Assembly (NCBI RefSeq): GCF_900116705.1
Contig: NZ_FPBP01000003.1
Location: 186,001 to 250,000, forward strand
DNA: 64,000 nt
Direction of reading: 5' to 3'
Origin: Halomonas korlensis
GTDB lineage: Bacteria; Pseudomonadota; Gammaproteobacteria; Pseudomonadales; Halomonadaceae
Within the stretch, counting starts at the first letter, position 1. Every line of letters starts with the position of its first letter. Position numbers and translations under genes: made by a program. The notes beneath the pieces are model-generated. The model was given only the letters and a program-made list of their open reading frames with translations. It did no database searches and had not been told where the DNA came from. Below, in pieces: positions 37,572-45,486 of this stretch.

Positions 37572-37880
37572 ATGAATTATTGTGCAAGAGTCGCGGGCCA
37601 CTGCGGCCGTTGCGAGGGCGAGCTACCCTTCGCTTTCACCATGGCCTTTCAACCGATCGTGGAACTGGCCGAAGCCAGGGTCGTGAGTTTTGAAGCGCTG
37701 GTGCGCGGGGTGAAGGGGCTGGCCGACGAGCTGGACATCGCGCTGATCGCCGAAGGGGTGGAAACACGCGCCGAAGCCTTGTGGCTGGGTCGCCTGGGGA
37801 TCACTCGCCAACAAGGGTTCTACTTTGCGAGGCCCTAGCTGGAATCGCTGGGCGAGGATCTTCGCTTCGTCCGCGCTTGA
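37572..37880 (+). pseudogene. Remnant of an EAL-domain phosphodiesterase with internal deletion
   Basis: The frame begins [46 protein letters not shown], the N-terminal part of a small stand-alone EAL domain with a cysteine-rich start. It then jumps to LADELDIALIAEGVETRAEALWLGRLGITRQQGFYFARP, the C-terminal part. About 150 residues holding the NFLPN, TE and DDFG motifs are missing. A TAG follows FARP, and the expected tail (LESLGEDLRFVRA) continues in the same frame to a second stop at 37880. The product could not catalyse. It lies 37 bases after the large GGDEF-EAL gene. Confidence 0.8.
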
Positions 37881-37926
37881 AGGCATTGCGCAGGGAGATG
37901 CGCCTCAGTAGGGAGGCCGGTCTGTC

Positions 37927-38988
37927 ATGATCATAGGGGACGTCGTGATACGCCCCCAGGGAGAGCCACCATCGATGGCAGCAAGACCACCACACCGGGA
38001 AGATCGGGGACGGCGTGAAGGCGAGGCTCGATCCGACGTCATACACTTTCTCCAGCAACCGAAGAGCTATCCCGAGCCAACCTCGCAAGTGGAGCTCCGC
38101 GAGACGCACCTTTCCTGCGTCTTCCTGACCGATCAGTGGGTCTACAAGCTCAAGAAACCCCTGCGCTACGACTTCCTGGACTTCAGCACCCCGGAAGTAC
38201 GACGGCGCAACTGCGAAACCGAGGTCAGGCTCAATTCAGAGCTGGCGCCATCCATCTACGAGGGCGTGGTGACCCTGGCCGAGGACCCCGAAGACGGCCT
38301 CAACCTGGAGGGACGAGGGCGACCCATCGAGACCCTGGTGAAGATGCGGCGTTTGCCGGATGAAGGGAATCTCGAGGCACGCCTCGAAGAGGATCGGGTC
38401 GAGGCCCAGGATGTGAATAAGGCGGCGAGGCAGCTGGCGCGATTCTATGCCGGTCGGCAAGCCAGGGGACGCGTCAGGGTCGATGATATCGAGGAGAAGG
38501 TCGGCGAATGGCTGAAGGAGCTGGCGGCGCTGCCGGTGGATGTTGGCGACGAGCTGACGGCCCTGGGGGATGCGCTGTTCCAGCGCCTCCGCTCCATGCG
38601 CCGTCAGCTCGAACAGCGTTACCGGGCGGACGTTCACGGCGACCTTCGCCCCGAACATGTCTATCTCGGCAATGAACCGGTGTTCCTCGACCGTCTGGAA
38701 TTCAACCCCGAGCTGCGCCTCATGGATCCGGTGGAGGAGCTGAGCTTCTTCGCCATGGAGTGCGAGCGGCGCAACGCCGCCTGGATCGGCAGGCAGTTCC
38801 TCGATGCCTACCGGGAGGAGACCGGTGACCCTGCGCCCGAGCCCTTGGTGGCGCTCTATACGGCATACCGCGCCCTTCTCTGGGCGGTTCTCAGCGCCCG
38901 CCATCTGGAGCGGGAGGATCACCGCAAGCCCTGGAGCCTTATTACCCGCGACTACCTGCAGCGGGGCCTGAGGGCGCTAGGGACGTGA
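37927..38988 (+). CDS. Aminoglycoside phosphotransferase-fold kinase (COG2187-like)
   Basis: 353-residue protein related to the N-terminal kinase part of the COG2187 family, whose longer members add a P-loop ATPase domain that is absent here. Features are ETHLSCVFLTDQWVYKLKKPLRYDFLDFS (nucleotide lysine region), VKMRRLPDEGNLEARLEED, the catalytic loop VHGDLRPEHVYL and FLDRLEFNPELRLMDPVEELSFF with the metal-binding acidic residue. The substrate is unknown; the fold alone does not imply antibiotic resistance. GGGAGG lies upstream of the ATG. It is convergent with the PRPP synthetase paralogue. Confidence 0.8.
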   Translation: MIIGDVVIRPQGEPPSMAARPPHREDRGRREGEARSDVIHFLQQPKSYPEPTSQVELRETHLSCVFLTDQWVYKLKKPLRYDFLDFSTPEVRRRNCETEVRLNSELAPSIYEGVVTLAEDPEDGLNLEGRGRPIETLVKMRRLPDEGNLEARLEEDRVEAQDVNKAARQLARFYAGRQARGRVRVDDIEEKVGEWLKELAALPVDVGDELTALGDALFQRLRSMRRQLEQRYRADVHGDLRPEHVYLGNEPVFLDRLEFNPELRLMDPVEELSFFAMECERRNAAWIGRQFLDAYREETGDPAPEPLVALYTAYRALLWAVLSARHLEREDHRKPWSLITRDYLQRGLRALGT

Positions 38989-39013
38989 GACGCTCCCTTG
39001 TCCCGAGGGGCGC

Positions 39014-39982
39014 CTATTTTCCATGGAGTGTCGTGATGGCCCGGGCGAAGAGGTCGGCCACCGGTATGACTGTCACTCCGCCCTTGCCCTGTGTGGGCAT
39101 CTCCAGCCGTGGCTTGACGCTGTCGGTGATCAGCAACTGGTCCAGCTCTTCGGCATCGAAGAGCTTTTCCGAGCCCGGCCCGAACAGGGCATGGGTGATC
39201 ACCCCATAGACCTTTGTGGCGCCCTGGCCCCGGCATGCCTGAGCGGCACGCAGCAGGGTGGTGCCACCGGCGACCAGGTCATCGACGATGATTGCCACCT
39301 TGCCCGACATGTCACCGACCACGGCCTCGCCGGACACCACGCCCTCACTTCGCCGTTTCTCCATGACATCGCTGGGTGGGCGGCTGCCGGTGCGTGCTTC
39401 CCAGATATCGCGGAATCGATCCACGCGCTTGGCGCCGCCGGCATCGGGGGAGACGATGACCACGTCGTCTCCCTGGTGTTCGTGCAGGGCGTCCACAAAG
39501 AGTTCATGGGCCTCGAGGTGTTCCGTCTGGCAACGAAAGGCATTGTCGAAGGCGGCCCGGTTGTGGACTTCCAGCGCTACCATGCAGTCCGTGCCCAGGG
39601 CCTCAAAAAGCTGACCCACATAGCGTGTCGTCACCGGGTCGTGATCCTTGGTGCGCCGGTCCTTGCGGGCATAGGCGAGATAGGGGACCAGGGCGGTGAC
39701 CCGCCGGGCGCCGGCATCTTTCACCGCACCGATGAAGAACAGCAGACGCACCAGCTTGTCGTTGACGCTGGATGTCTCGTCCCCGAAGAGGGTGTGGAGG
39801 ACATAGACATCCTGGCCGTGGAGGTCGACGAGGGAGCGCGCCTTGTGCTCGCCATCCTCGAAGTGGCGCTCCTCGTGGGAAGCGAGCTCGATGCCCAGCC
39901 GGGACGCCACCGACTCGCCGAATGCCTGACTGCCCTCCAAGGCAAACACTACTGGTTCGCTCTGCACCGGTTCGCTCTGCAT
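39014..39982 (-). CDS. Ribose-phosphate pyrophosphokinase paralogue
   Basis: 322-residue member of the PRPP synthetase family. Both phosphoribosyltransferase-like halves are visible: LVPYLAYARKDRRTKDHDPVTTRYVGQLFEALGTD near the catalytic flexible loop, SPDAGGAKRVDRF, and the PRPP loop VAIIVDDLVAGGTTLLRAA. The sequence is clearly divergent from housekeeping Prs (the usual N-terminal SGNANPALA and LGDAAVGRFSDGE are replaced by FALEGSQAFGESVA and HFEDGEHKARSL), so it is probably a second, specialised enzyme. Its N-terminus carries a duplicated QSEPV made by a 15-bp repeat. No obvious pathway partner is next to it. Confidence 0.8.
   Translation of the reverse strand: MQSEPVQSEPVVFALEGSQAFGESVASRLGIELASHEERHFEDGEHKARSLVDLHGQDVYVLHTLFGDETSSVNDKLVRLLFFIGAVKDAGARRVTALVPYLAYARKDRRTKDHDPVTTRYVGQLFEALGTDCMVALEVHNRAAFDNAFRCQTEHLEAHELFVDALHEHQGDDVVIVSPDAGGAKRVDRFRDIWEARTGSRPPSDVMEKRRSEGVVSGEAVVGDMSGKVAIIVDDLVAGGTTLLRAAQACRGQGATKVYGVITHALFGPGSEKLFDAEELDQLLITDSVKPRLEMPTQGKGGVTVIPVADLFARAITTLHGK
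39951..39980. repeat. Two 15-bp tandem repeats at the start of the prs paralogue
   Basis: ACYGGTTCGCTCTGC occurs at 39951-39965 and 39966-39980 with one mismatch. On the minus strand it encodes QSEPV twice, right after the start methionine. Confidence 0.85.
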
Positions 39983-40091
39983 AGTGCCTCCTGAGGCAAT
40001 GACAGGGTCTCTTCAGTGAAACTCGGACGGCGGATTCTTGCCAGTCCTGGACGAAAAAACCGGCCATCGAGGCTAATCGGAGGAGGCGATG

Positions 40092-40457
40092 TCATTCGAT
40101 CAGCCACACGAAGGGCAGCAGCGACAGCGCCAGGATGGCCAAGGTCAGTGCACTTAGCAGTGCGATGCGAAGGGGATGGCGCCACAGGCGCCGCCAGAGC
40201 GTGGGCGCCTGGCCCCTTGCCGCAAGCTCATCGCGCTCGCGCCGGACGCGTTCGCCGAGCGCCTGCTGGTACTGGTCGATCGCCTGGCGGGCGCTTGCCA
40301 GCTGGGCATCGTCGTGCAGCCAGATCGCCGCCACCCCCAGCCCCCAGAAGCCGGCACGAGTCTCGTAGGTATCGAAGCCGTGGCCCTCAAGCAGGCTGCG
40401 AACCTCATCGGCCTCTTCGTCGGGCACGTTGTTCAAGCGAAACAGTAGGGTTGCCAT
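40092..40457 (-). CDS. DUF6164 family membrane protein
   Basis: 121-residue protein. An N-terminal soluble domain (ATLLFRLNNVPDEEADEVRSLLEGHGFDTYETRAGFWGLGVAAIWLHDDAQLASARQAIDQYQ) precedes a basic linker and one C-terminal membrane helix (IALLSALTLAILALSLLPFVWLI). The N-terminal pattern resembles proteins I know as DUF6164, found in Halomonas and Pseudomonas relatives; their function is unknown. The start MATLLF is preferred to an upstream ATG that would run through a palindrome. The gene follows the histidine phosphatase gene on the same strand, separated by that palindrome. Confidence 0.7.
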   Translation of the reverse strand: MATLLFRLNNVPDEEADEVRSLLEGHGFDTYETRAGFWGLGVAAIWLHDDAQLASARQAIDQYQQALGERVRRERDELAARGQAPTLWRRLWRHPLRIALLSALTLAILALSLLPFVWLIE

Positions 40458-40488
40458 CAGGATCTCCCGCGTCGCTGAAGGCCCAGTA

Positions 40489-40556
40489 TGCCATGAGGGC
40501 TCATGCCAGCGGGGTGACGCTGGCATGAGCCCTCATGGCAGCGGGGTGACGCTGGC
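40489..40556. repeat. Perfect 22-bp hairpin plus 17-bp direct repeat
   Basis: Bases 40489-40510 are the exact reverse complement of 40519-40540, around the loop GGGGTGAC. The loop and its flanks (AGCGGGGTGACGCTGGC, 40508-40524) recur directly at 40540-40556. The right-hand part contains the stop codon and last codons of the histidine phosphatase gene. There is no U-run, so it is not a standard terminator. The structure looks like a duplicated and partly inverted copy of the gene end. Confidence 0.9.
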
Positions 40557-41123
40557 CGGCGCCAAGGCAGGCCGGTCGCGGTGGTGGCTCAAGGGCCGGC
40601 CCTCCAGCGCGGTCAGCAGGATCTGCAGCGGGTCGCCGTGACTGACCAGCAGGATGGTCTCGCCGCTGAGCGACGCCTCGAGCGACTTGATCACCGCACC
40701 CATGCGCTCGGCCACGGCCACCACGGGCTCGACCCCATGCCGGCGGTGGCCCGGGTCGTGGGCATCCAGCGCCCAGACCTGCTCATAGCGACTGACCGGC
40801 TCGGCCTCGAAGTCGCCGAAGTGGCGCTCGCGCAGGCGTGGCTCGGGCTGGAGGGTGATACCGAAGTGCTCGCCCACACGGGCGGCCGTCTGGGTGGTGC
40901 GCAGGAAATCCGAGTGAACGATACGGCTCGGCGGTGGCCAGTGCCAGCCCTCGATGAGCTGTGCCAGTTGATCCTCGCCGCCGCGTGAGAGCCCGTAGTC
41001 ACTCAGACCGTGGCGTGGGTCGCTGATGATCAGACCGCGTTCGTTCGCCTGGCTGTGGCCGTGGCGCATCAACAGGTAGCGGTTACCCCGTGGCGTCGGG
41101 GCGTTGAGAGTGTCGTGTGGCAT
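40533..41123 (-). CDS. Histidine phosphatase superfamily protein
   Basis: 196-residue phosphoglycerate-mutase-like (branch 1) protein. The catalytic histidine lies in YLLMRHGHSQANERGLI, the second arginine in SDFLRTTQTAARV, the acid in LRERHFGDFE, and the second histidine in LLVSHGDPLQILL. The substrate is not evident; annotation as a specific mutase would be unsafe. It is divergent from phnD, with 134 bases between the two starts. Its stop codon is embedded in a perfect hairpin. Confidence 0.88.
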   Translation of the reverse strand: MPHDTLNAPTPRGNRYLLMRHGHSQANERGLIISDPRHGLSDYGLSRGGEDQLAQLIEGWHWPPPSRIVHSDFLRTTQTAARVGEHFGITLQPEPRLRERHFGDFEAEPVSRYEQVWALDAHDPGHRRHGVEPVVAVAERMGAVIKSLEASLSGETILLVSHGDPLQILLTALEGRPLSHHRDRPALAPASVTPLP

Positions 41124-41257
41124 CTGCTTGTCATGAAGAGGGAATTGGGCGACAGTTTTCCTATGTGGATAGTCTACGCCGAGATGTGTTCGGTTTCGCT
41201 CATCCGCCTGGCCTTTTTACTTTCAGGGTCAAGAATAACCATAAATCGAGGTACGCC

Positions 41258-42262
41258 ATGACAATCTCTCTATCGGCTGGAAAGTTCCCCCTGGCGGCGC
41301 TGGCCGCCGCCACCCTGTTGCCGCTGTCGATGCTGGCTGCCGCCCCGGCGCAGGCGCAAGACGATTGCGAGCGCGGCGACCTGGCCGACATCTACTGCGA
41401 CGAGAACGGCGACATGGTCGCCGACCGTCCCGACGACGAATCCGAGTGGGCCAACCCCGATACGCTGATCTTCGCTTACACCCCGGTCGAGGACCCGGCG
41501 ATCTACTCGGACATCTGGCAGCCATTCATCGATCACCTCGAGGAGGTGACGGAGCGCGACGTGCGCTTCTTCGCCGTGCAGTCCAACTCGGCTCAGGTCG
41601 AGGCCATGCGCAGCGGTCGGCTGCACATCGCCGGTTTCTCCACCGGCCCGACGCCCTTCGCGGTCAACCTGGCCGGGGCGGTGCCCTTCGCACTGATGGG
41701 CTCCGACGATGGTCGCTTCGGTTATACCCTGCAGCTTTATACCCACGTTGATTCCGGCATCGACGAGATGGAAGACCTCAAGGGCAAGCGGGTGGCTCAT
41801 ACCTCGCCGACCTCCAACTCGGGCAACCAGGCGCCGCGTGCGCTCTTTCCGGAGGAGGGCATCGTGCCCGGCGAGGACTACGAGGTGGTCTATTCCGGCA
41901 GTCACGACCAGTCGATGCTCGGCGTGGTCGCCCAGGACTACGACGCCGCGCCGGTGGCCTCCGAGGTGGTCGAACGCATGGCGGCGCGCGGCCTCTATGA
42001 CGAGGAGGACGTGAAGATCATCTACGAGTCGGATCGCTTCCCGACGACCTCCTACAACTATGCCCATAACCTGCATCCCGATCTGGTCGAGAAGGTCGAA
42101 GAGGCCTTCTTCAGCTTCGACTTCGCAGGCACCGATCTGGGCGAGGAATTCGAAGGCGTCGAGAAGTTCATTCCCATCAATTACGCGGAAGACTGGAAGG
42201 TCATCCGTACGATCCAGGAAGCCAACGGGGTCGAGTACACCCCCGACAACCTCGAGGAATAG
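41258..42262 (+). CDS. phnD: Phosphonate/phosphite ABC transporter substrate-binding protein
   Basis: 334-residue periplasmic receptor. The signal peptide (FPLAALAAATLLPLSMLAAAPAQAQ) is followed by an acidic insert with two cysteines and YCDENGDMVADRPDDE, which resembles a calcium-binding loop. The PhnD core follows: TLIFAYTPVEDPAIYSDIWQPFIDHLEE, RSGRLHIAGFSTGPTPFAVNLAG, DLKGKRVAHTSPTSNSGNQAP, GSHDQSMLGVVAQDYDAAPVAS. It binds phosphonate, phosphite or a similar oxyanion; which one is not decidable. The start is ATG 41258, because upstream in-frame codons lack conservation. It leads a phnD-phnC-phnE-phnE operon with no catabolic genes. Confidence 0.9.
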   Translation: MTISLSAGKFPLAALAAATLLPLSMLAAAPAQAQDDCERGDLADIYCDENGDMVADRPDDESEWANPDTLIFAYTPVEDPAIYSDIWQPFIDHLEEVTERDVRFFAVQSNSAQVEAMRSGRLHIAGFSTGPTPFAVNLAGAVPFALMGSDDGRFGYTLQLYTHVDSGIDEMEDLKGKRVAHTSPTSNSGNQAPRALFPEEGIVPGEDYEVVYSGSHDQSMLGVVAQDYDAAPVASEVVERMAARGLYDEEDVKIIYESDRFPTTSYNYAHNLHPDLVEKVEEAFFSFDFAGTDLGEEFEGVEKFIPINYAEDWKVIRTIQEANGVEYTPDNLEE

Positions 42263-42308
42263 TACCTCGAGGAGTCGTACTTAGAGGAGTCGTGCTTAGA
42301 GGAGTCAA
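42249..42308. repeat. Four 15-bp tandem repeats across the phnD stop codon
   Basis: Units beginning 42249, 42264, 42279 and 42294 share the core ACYTMGAGGAGTCGT. The first copy encodes the last residues (NLEE) and supplies the TAG stop. The remaining three lie in the phnD-phnC spacer. Confidence 0.85.
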
Positions 42309-42417
42309 ACCGAGCCGAGCGCCTGGTTTAGCTCTCTCTGCAATGATCTCGCCAGCGGCCCTCCGTGCAGGGTCGCCGGCGGGGTTGTCATGATGCTTTT
42401 CCCAGCCTGGATTCGCG

Positions 42418-43221
42418 ATGCTAGAAATTTCCCATCTGACCAAGCGCTACGGACACGACGAGCCGGTGCTCAAGGGGCTCGACCTGCGTGTGGAAGACAA
42501 CAGCGTGGTGGCGATCGTCGGCGCCTCGGGCGCCGGCAAGAGCACCATGCTGCGTTGTATCAACCGCCTGGTGGAACCCACCTCGGGCTCGATCATCCTC
42601 AACGGCATGGAACTGGTCGCGCTGCGCGGCGGCGCCCTGCGGCGGGCACGGCGCAAGATCGGCATGGTCTTCCAGGGCTTTAACCTGATCGACCGTCTGA
42701 CGGTGATGGAGAACGTGCTGGCCGGCCGGCTCGGCTACGTCAGCCTCTACCAGGCGATCTCGCGACGCTTCCCGCAGACCGACATCGAACGCGCCTTTAC
42801 GCTGATGGAGCGCGTCGGCATCGCCCAGTACGCCAACAAGCGCGCCGACGAGCTGTCCGGCGGCGAGCGCCAGCGGGTCGGCGTGGTGCGGGCACTGATG
42901 CAGGAGCCGGAACTGCTTCTCGCCGACGAGCCGACGGCCTCGCTGGACCCGCGGACCTCCGAGCAGATCATGATGCTGCTGCAGAGCCTGGCAAGCGAGC
43001 TGTCGCTGCCGGTGCTGATCAACATCCACAACGTCGCCCAGGCCAAGACCTATACCGAGCGTATCGTCGGTCTTCGGCATGGCAAGATGATCTTCGATGG
43101 CGCCCCCGACGACTTCAACGAGGAGGCGCTGGATGCCATCTACGGGGGAATCGAGGCCCCCGATGACGCGACCACCGAGTCGCCGACGGCGTCTCGGGAG
43201 GTGGGCCATGACGCGATCTGA
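42418..43221 (+). CDS. phnC: Phosphonate ABC transporter ATP-binding protein
   Basis: ATPase subunit of the phn transporter, 267 residues. Walker A is GASGAGKST (about residue 35), the Q-loop GMVFQGFNL, the ABC signature LSGGERQRVGVVRAL, Walker B LLLADEPTASLD, and the switch histidine is in INIHNVAQA. The loop between Q-loop and signature is long (VLAGRLGYVSLYQAISRRFPQTDIERAF), as is usual for PhnC. Its end overlaps the start of the first permease gene by 14 bases. Confidence 0.95.
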   Translation: MLEISHLTKRYGHDEPVLKGLDLRVEDNSVVAIVGASGAGKSTMLRCINRLVEPTSGSIILNGMELVALRGGALRRARRKIGMVFQGFNLIDRLTVMENVLAGRLGYVSLYQAISRRFPQTDIERAFTLMERVGIAQYANKRADELSGGERQRVGVVRALMQEPELLLADEPTASLDPRTSEQIMMLLQSLASELSLPVLINIHNVAQAKTYTERIVGLRHGKMIFDGAPDDFNEEALDAIYGGIEAPDDATTESPTASREVGHDAI

Positions 43222-44023
43222 GACCAGCGCCCCGGCAACGCCGCGTACCTGGCGCAAGCCACCGTTCATCGCCAATCCGCTGCTGCGCTACGGCCTGCTG
43301 GCGGTGCTGGTCATCTATCTGGTCTGGGCCTTCGGCAGCCTGCCGTTCAACTGGGCGCGCATCAGTGAGGGCCTGCCGCGGGCAGCTCGGATCTTCGGCG
43401 GTGGCTTCCCGCCGAGCTTCGAGCGATTCGACCTGCTGCTCACCGGCTTCAAGGAGAGCCTGCAGATCGCTGTTTTGGCCACGCTGCTCGGCGTACTGCT
43501 GTCGATCCCCTTTGCGGTGATGGCGGCGCGCAACGTCGCGCCGCTGCCGGTGTATTTCCTGGGTCGCGCGGTGATCATCCTCTCGCGCAGCTTTCATCCG
43601 GTGATCGTCGCCATCCTCTTTGTGGCCGCGGTGGGCTTCGGCCCGCTGGCGGGCATCCTGACGCTGACGCTGTATTCGATCGGCTTCGTCGGCAAGCTGC
43701 TCGCCGAGGAGATCGAGGAGATCGACTGGGGGCAGGTGGAGGCGATGAAGGCGACCGGCGCGGGCTATTTCGCGATTCTCGTCTATGCCGTCTTTCCGCA
43801 GATCCTGCCGCGTCAGGTGGGGCTCTCGATGTATCAGCTCGACAGCAACCTGCGCGCCTCGGCGGTGGTCGGCATCGTCGGCGCCGGCGGCATCGGCGGT
43901 ACCCTGATGAACGCCTTCGGGCGCTACGATTATGCGTTCGCGTTCGCGATCCTGCTGGTGATCATCGCGGTGATCCTGATCAGTGAGGGCGTCAGCGGCT
44001 GGGTAAGGAAGAAGATATGGTAG
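43208..44023 (+). CDS. phnE: Phosphonate ABC transporter permease, first copy
   Basis: 271-residue inner-membrane permease of the PhnE type. The first helix is YGLLAVLVIYLVWAFGSL; five or six further helices follow. The cytoplasmic EAA-like loop reads LLAEEIEEIDWGQVEAMKATGAGYFAILVYAVFPQILP. Late glycine-rich GIVGAGGIGGTLMNAF is typical. GGGAGGTGGG precedes ATG 43208. It overlaps phnC before it and the second phnE after it, so all four genes are one transcript. Confidence 0.93.
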   Translation: MTRSETSAPATPRTWRKPPFIANPLLRYGLLAVLVIYLVWAFGSLPFNWARISEGLPRAARIFGGGFPPSFERFDLLLTGFKESLQIAVLATLLGVLLSIPFAVMAARNVAPLPVYFLGRAVIILSRSFHPVIVAILFVAAVGFGPLAGILTLTLYSIGFVGKLLAEEIEEIDWGQVEAMKATGAGYFAILVYAVFPQILPRQVGLSMYQLDSNLRASAVVGIVGAGGIGGTLMNAFGRYDYAFAFAILLVIIAVILISEGVSGWVRKKIW

Positions 44024-44826
44024 ATCAAGCCGGTGCCCTAGCGGATCGCGTCTGGAAACGCTACGACCGCCGCGAACGCCTCATTCGCTACGCCGTGATG
44101 CTGGTGACGCTGATGGTGGTGGTCTGGGCGGTACGCGACATCGATATCTTCTGGCCCTGGGTGTGGGACGCGCCGAACCAGATCTCGTCGCTGGGCGCGC
44201 GCATGTGGCCGCCCGACCCGAGCCGCCTGGAAGAGATCGTCAATGCGATGATCGAAACGGTGCACATCGCCACGCTGTCGACGATGCTGACCATCTTCAT
44301 CGCGCTGCCGGTCGCCTATATCGCCGCCCAGAACACCACGCCCAACCGGGCCTGCCTGTGGCTGGGACGCTTCATCCTGGTCTCCAGCCGCTCGGTGAAC
44401 ACCATCATCTGGGCGCTGCTGTTCGTGGCGATCTTCGGCCCCGGCGTGCTGGCAGGGATACTCGCCATCATGTGCCGCTCGGTGGGTTTCATCGGCAAGC
44501 TGATGGGCGAGGCCATCGAGGAGATCGACCGGCGGCCGGTCGAGGCCATGCAGGCCACCGGCGCCTCGAAGCTCCAGGTGATCGCCTATGCCGTGGTGCC
44601 TCAGGTGATGCCGGCGTTCTTCGCCATCGTCATCCTGCGCTGGGATATCAACATCCGCGAGTCCACGGTGCTGGGGCTGGTCGGCGCCGGCGGCATCGGG
44701 GTCATCCTGCAAGGGTCCATCGATACCTTCGCCTGGACCACGGTGGCGACCATCCTGATCGCCATCGTCGTGCTGGTGCTGATCGGTGAGGCGATCACCA
44801 GCCTGTTGCGGCGCAAGGTAATCTGA
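44017..44826 (+). CDS. phnE: Phosphonate ABC transporter permease, second copy
   Basis: 269-residue PhnE paralogue that overlaps the first permease by seven bases. Helices include YAVMLVTLMVVVWAVRDI near the N-terminus. The EAA-like loop is LMGEAIEEIDRRPVEAMQATGASKLQVIAYAVVPQVMP and the glycine-rich tail GLVGAGGIGVILQGSID. The two permeases probably form a heterodimer for the channel. The gene ends nine bases before the convergent periplasmic gene of the nos operon. Confidence 0.93.
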   Translation: MVDQAGALADRVWKRYDRRERLIRYAVMLVTLMVVVWAVRDIDIFWPWVWDAPNQISSLGARMWPPDPSRLEEIVNAMIETVHIATLSTMLTIFIALPVAYIAAQNTTPNRACLWLGRFILVSSRSVNTIIWALLFVAIFGPGVLAGILAIMCRSVGFIGKLMGEAIEEIDRRPVEAMQATGASKLQVIAYAVVPQVMPAFFAIVILRWDINIRESTVLGLVGAGGIGVILQGSIDTFAWTTVATILIAIVVLVLIGEAITSLLRRKVI

Positions 44827-44835
44827 CGGCGAGGC

Positions 44836-45399
44836 TTACGGCGCCTGGAGGGAGGCTGCGGCGCAGCGCTGGCTCATCCGGGCGATGGCCGCATCGGCGC
44901 CGTCGAGGCTGAAGGTCATGAACCAGGGGTCGTCCTCGCCGCGCATCAGGCGTAGGCGCAGTGTCTCGCCGGTGCGCATTTCCTCGAGCAACAGCGCCTG
45001 TTGCTCAAGCTGGAAATGCACGTAGAAGCCCCGGTCGCCGCGCTCGGTGACGAATTCGGCACGCCCGCTGTGGATGGTGGCCTCATCGACCCGCAGGTCG
45101 GCGGGGACGACATTCACCGTGCGGCTCTCGTCCTGATACGCCTCGAGTTCGATGCGCAGTTCCAGCCAGGGCAGGTCGCAGACGCCAGTAGTGGCGTTGA
45201 CGCTGAGGATCGAATCGCTGTAGCTCTCCGCCTCTATGGCCCGCCAGTGGCGCTCGTCGCCCAGGCTCAGGGCCAGCGAGTGCCAGGCGCCATGGGTCTG
45301 CACCTCGCTGGTGTTGAAGTTGGTAGCCGATACCGCTCCGGCCAGGGTCAGGCAGAGCGGCAATAACAGGTAAGAGAGGTGACGGGAAATGCGGGGCAT
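44836..45399 (-). CDS. Exported protein of unknown function, distal to nosL
   Basis: 187-residue protein with a cleavable signal peptide (HLSYLLLPLCLTLAGAVSA). The mature part is strand-rich and acidic, with two cysteines far apart (VCDLPWLELRIEL and MSQRCAAASL) that could pair in the periplasm. Phrases such as GDRGFYVHFQLEQQALLLEEMRTGETLRLRLM suggest a small beta-rich domain. I do not recognise a named family. It lies 87 bases after nosL on the same strand and may be the last gene of the nos transcript; a link to nitrous oxide reduction is only positional. Confidence 0.7.
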   Translation of the reverse strand: MPRISRHLSYLLLPLCLTLAGAVSATNFNTSEVQTHGAWHSLALSLGDERHWRAIEAESYSDSILSVNATTGVCDLPWLELRIELEAYQDESRTVNVVPADLRVDEATIHSGRAEFVTERGDRGFYVHFQLEQQALLLEEMRTGETLRLRLMRGEDDPWFMTFSLDGADAAIARMSQRCAAASLQAP

Positions 45400-45486
45400 G
45401 GCGAGAGGCTTCCTCGGGCCGACGATAGCTGTCCGAGGCTAGCATGCGGGTGTGGGCTGGCCTATCCCCGGCGCCCCTCGCTTCCG

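Noticed and set aside
41124-41257. A Pho box before phnD (CTTGTCAT near 41128)
   Set aside because: Only one half-site resembles the consensus and no second repeat follows at 11-base spacing.
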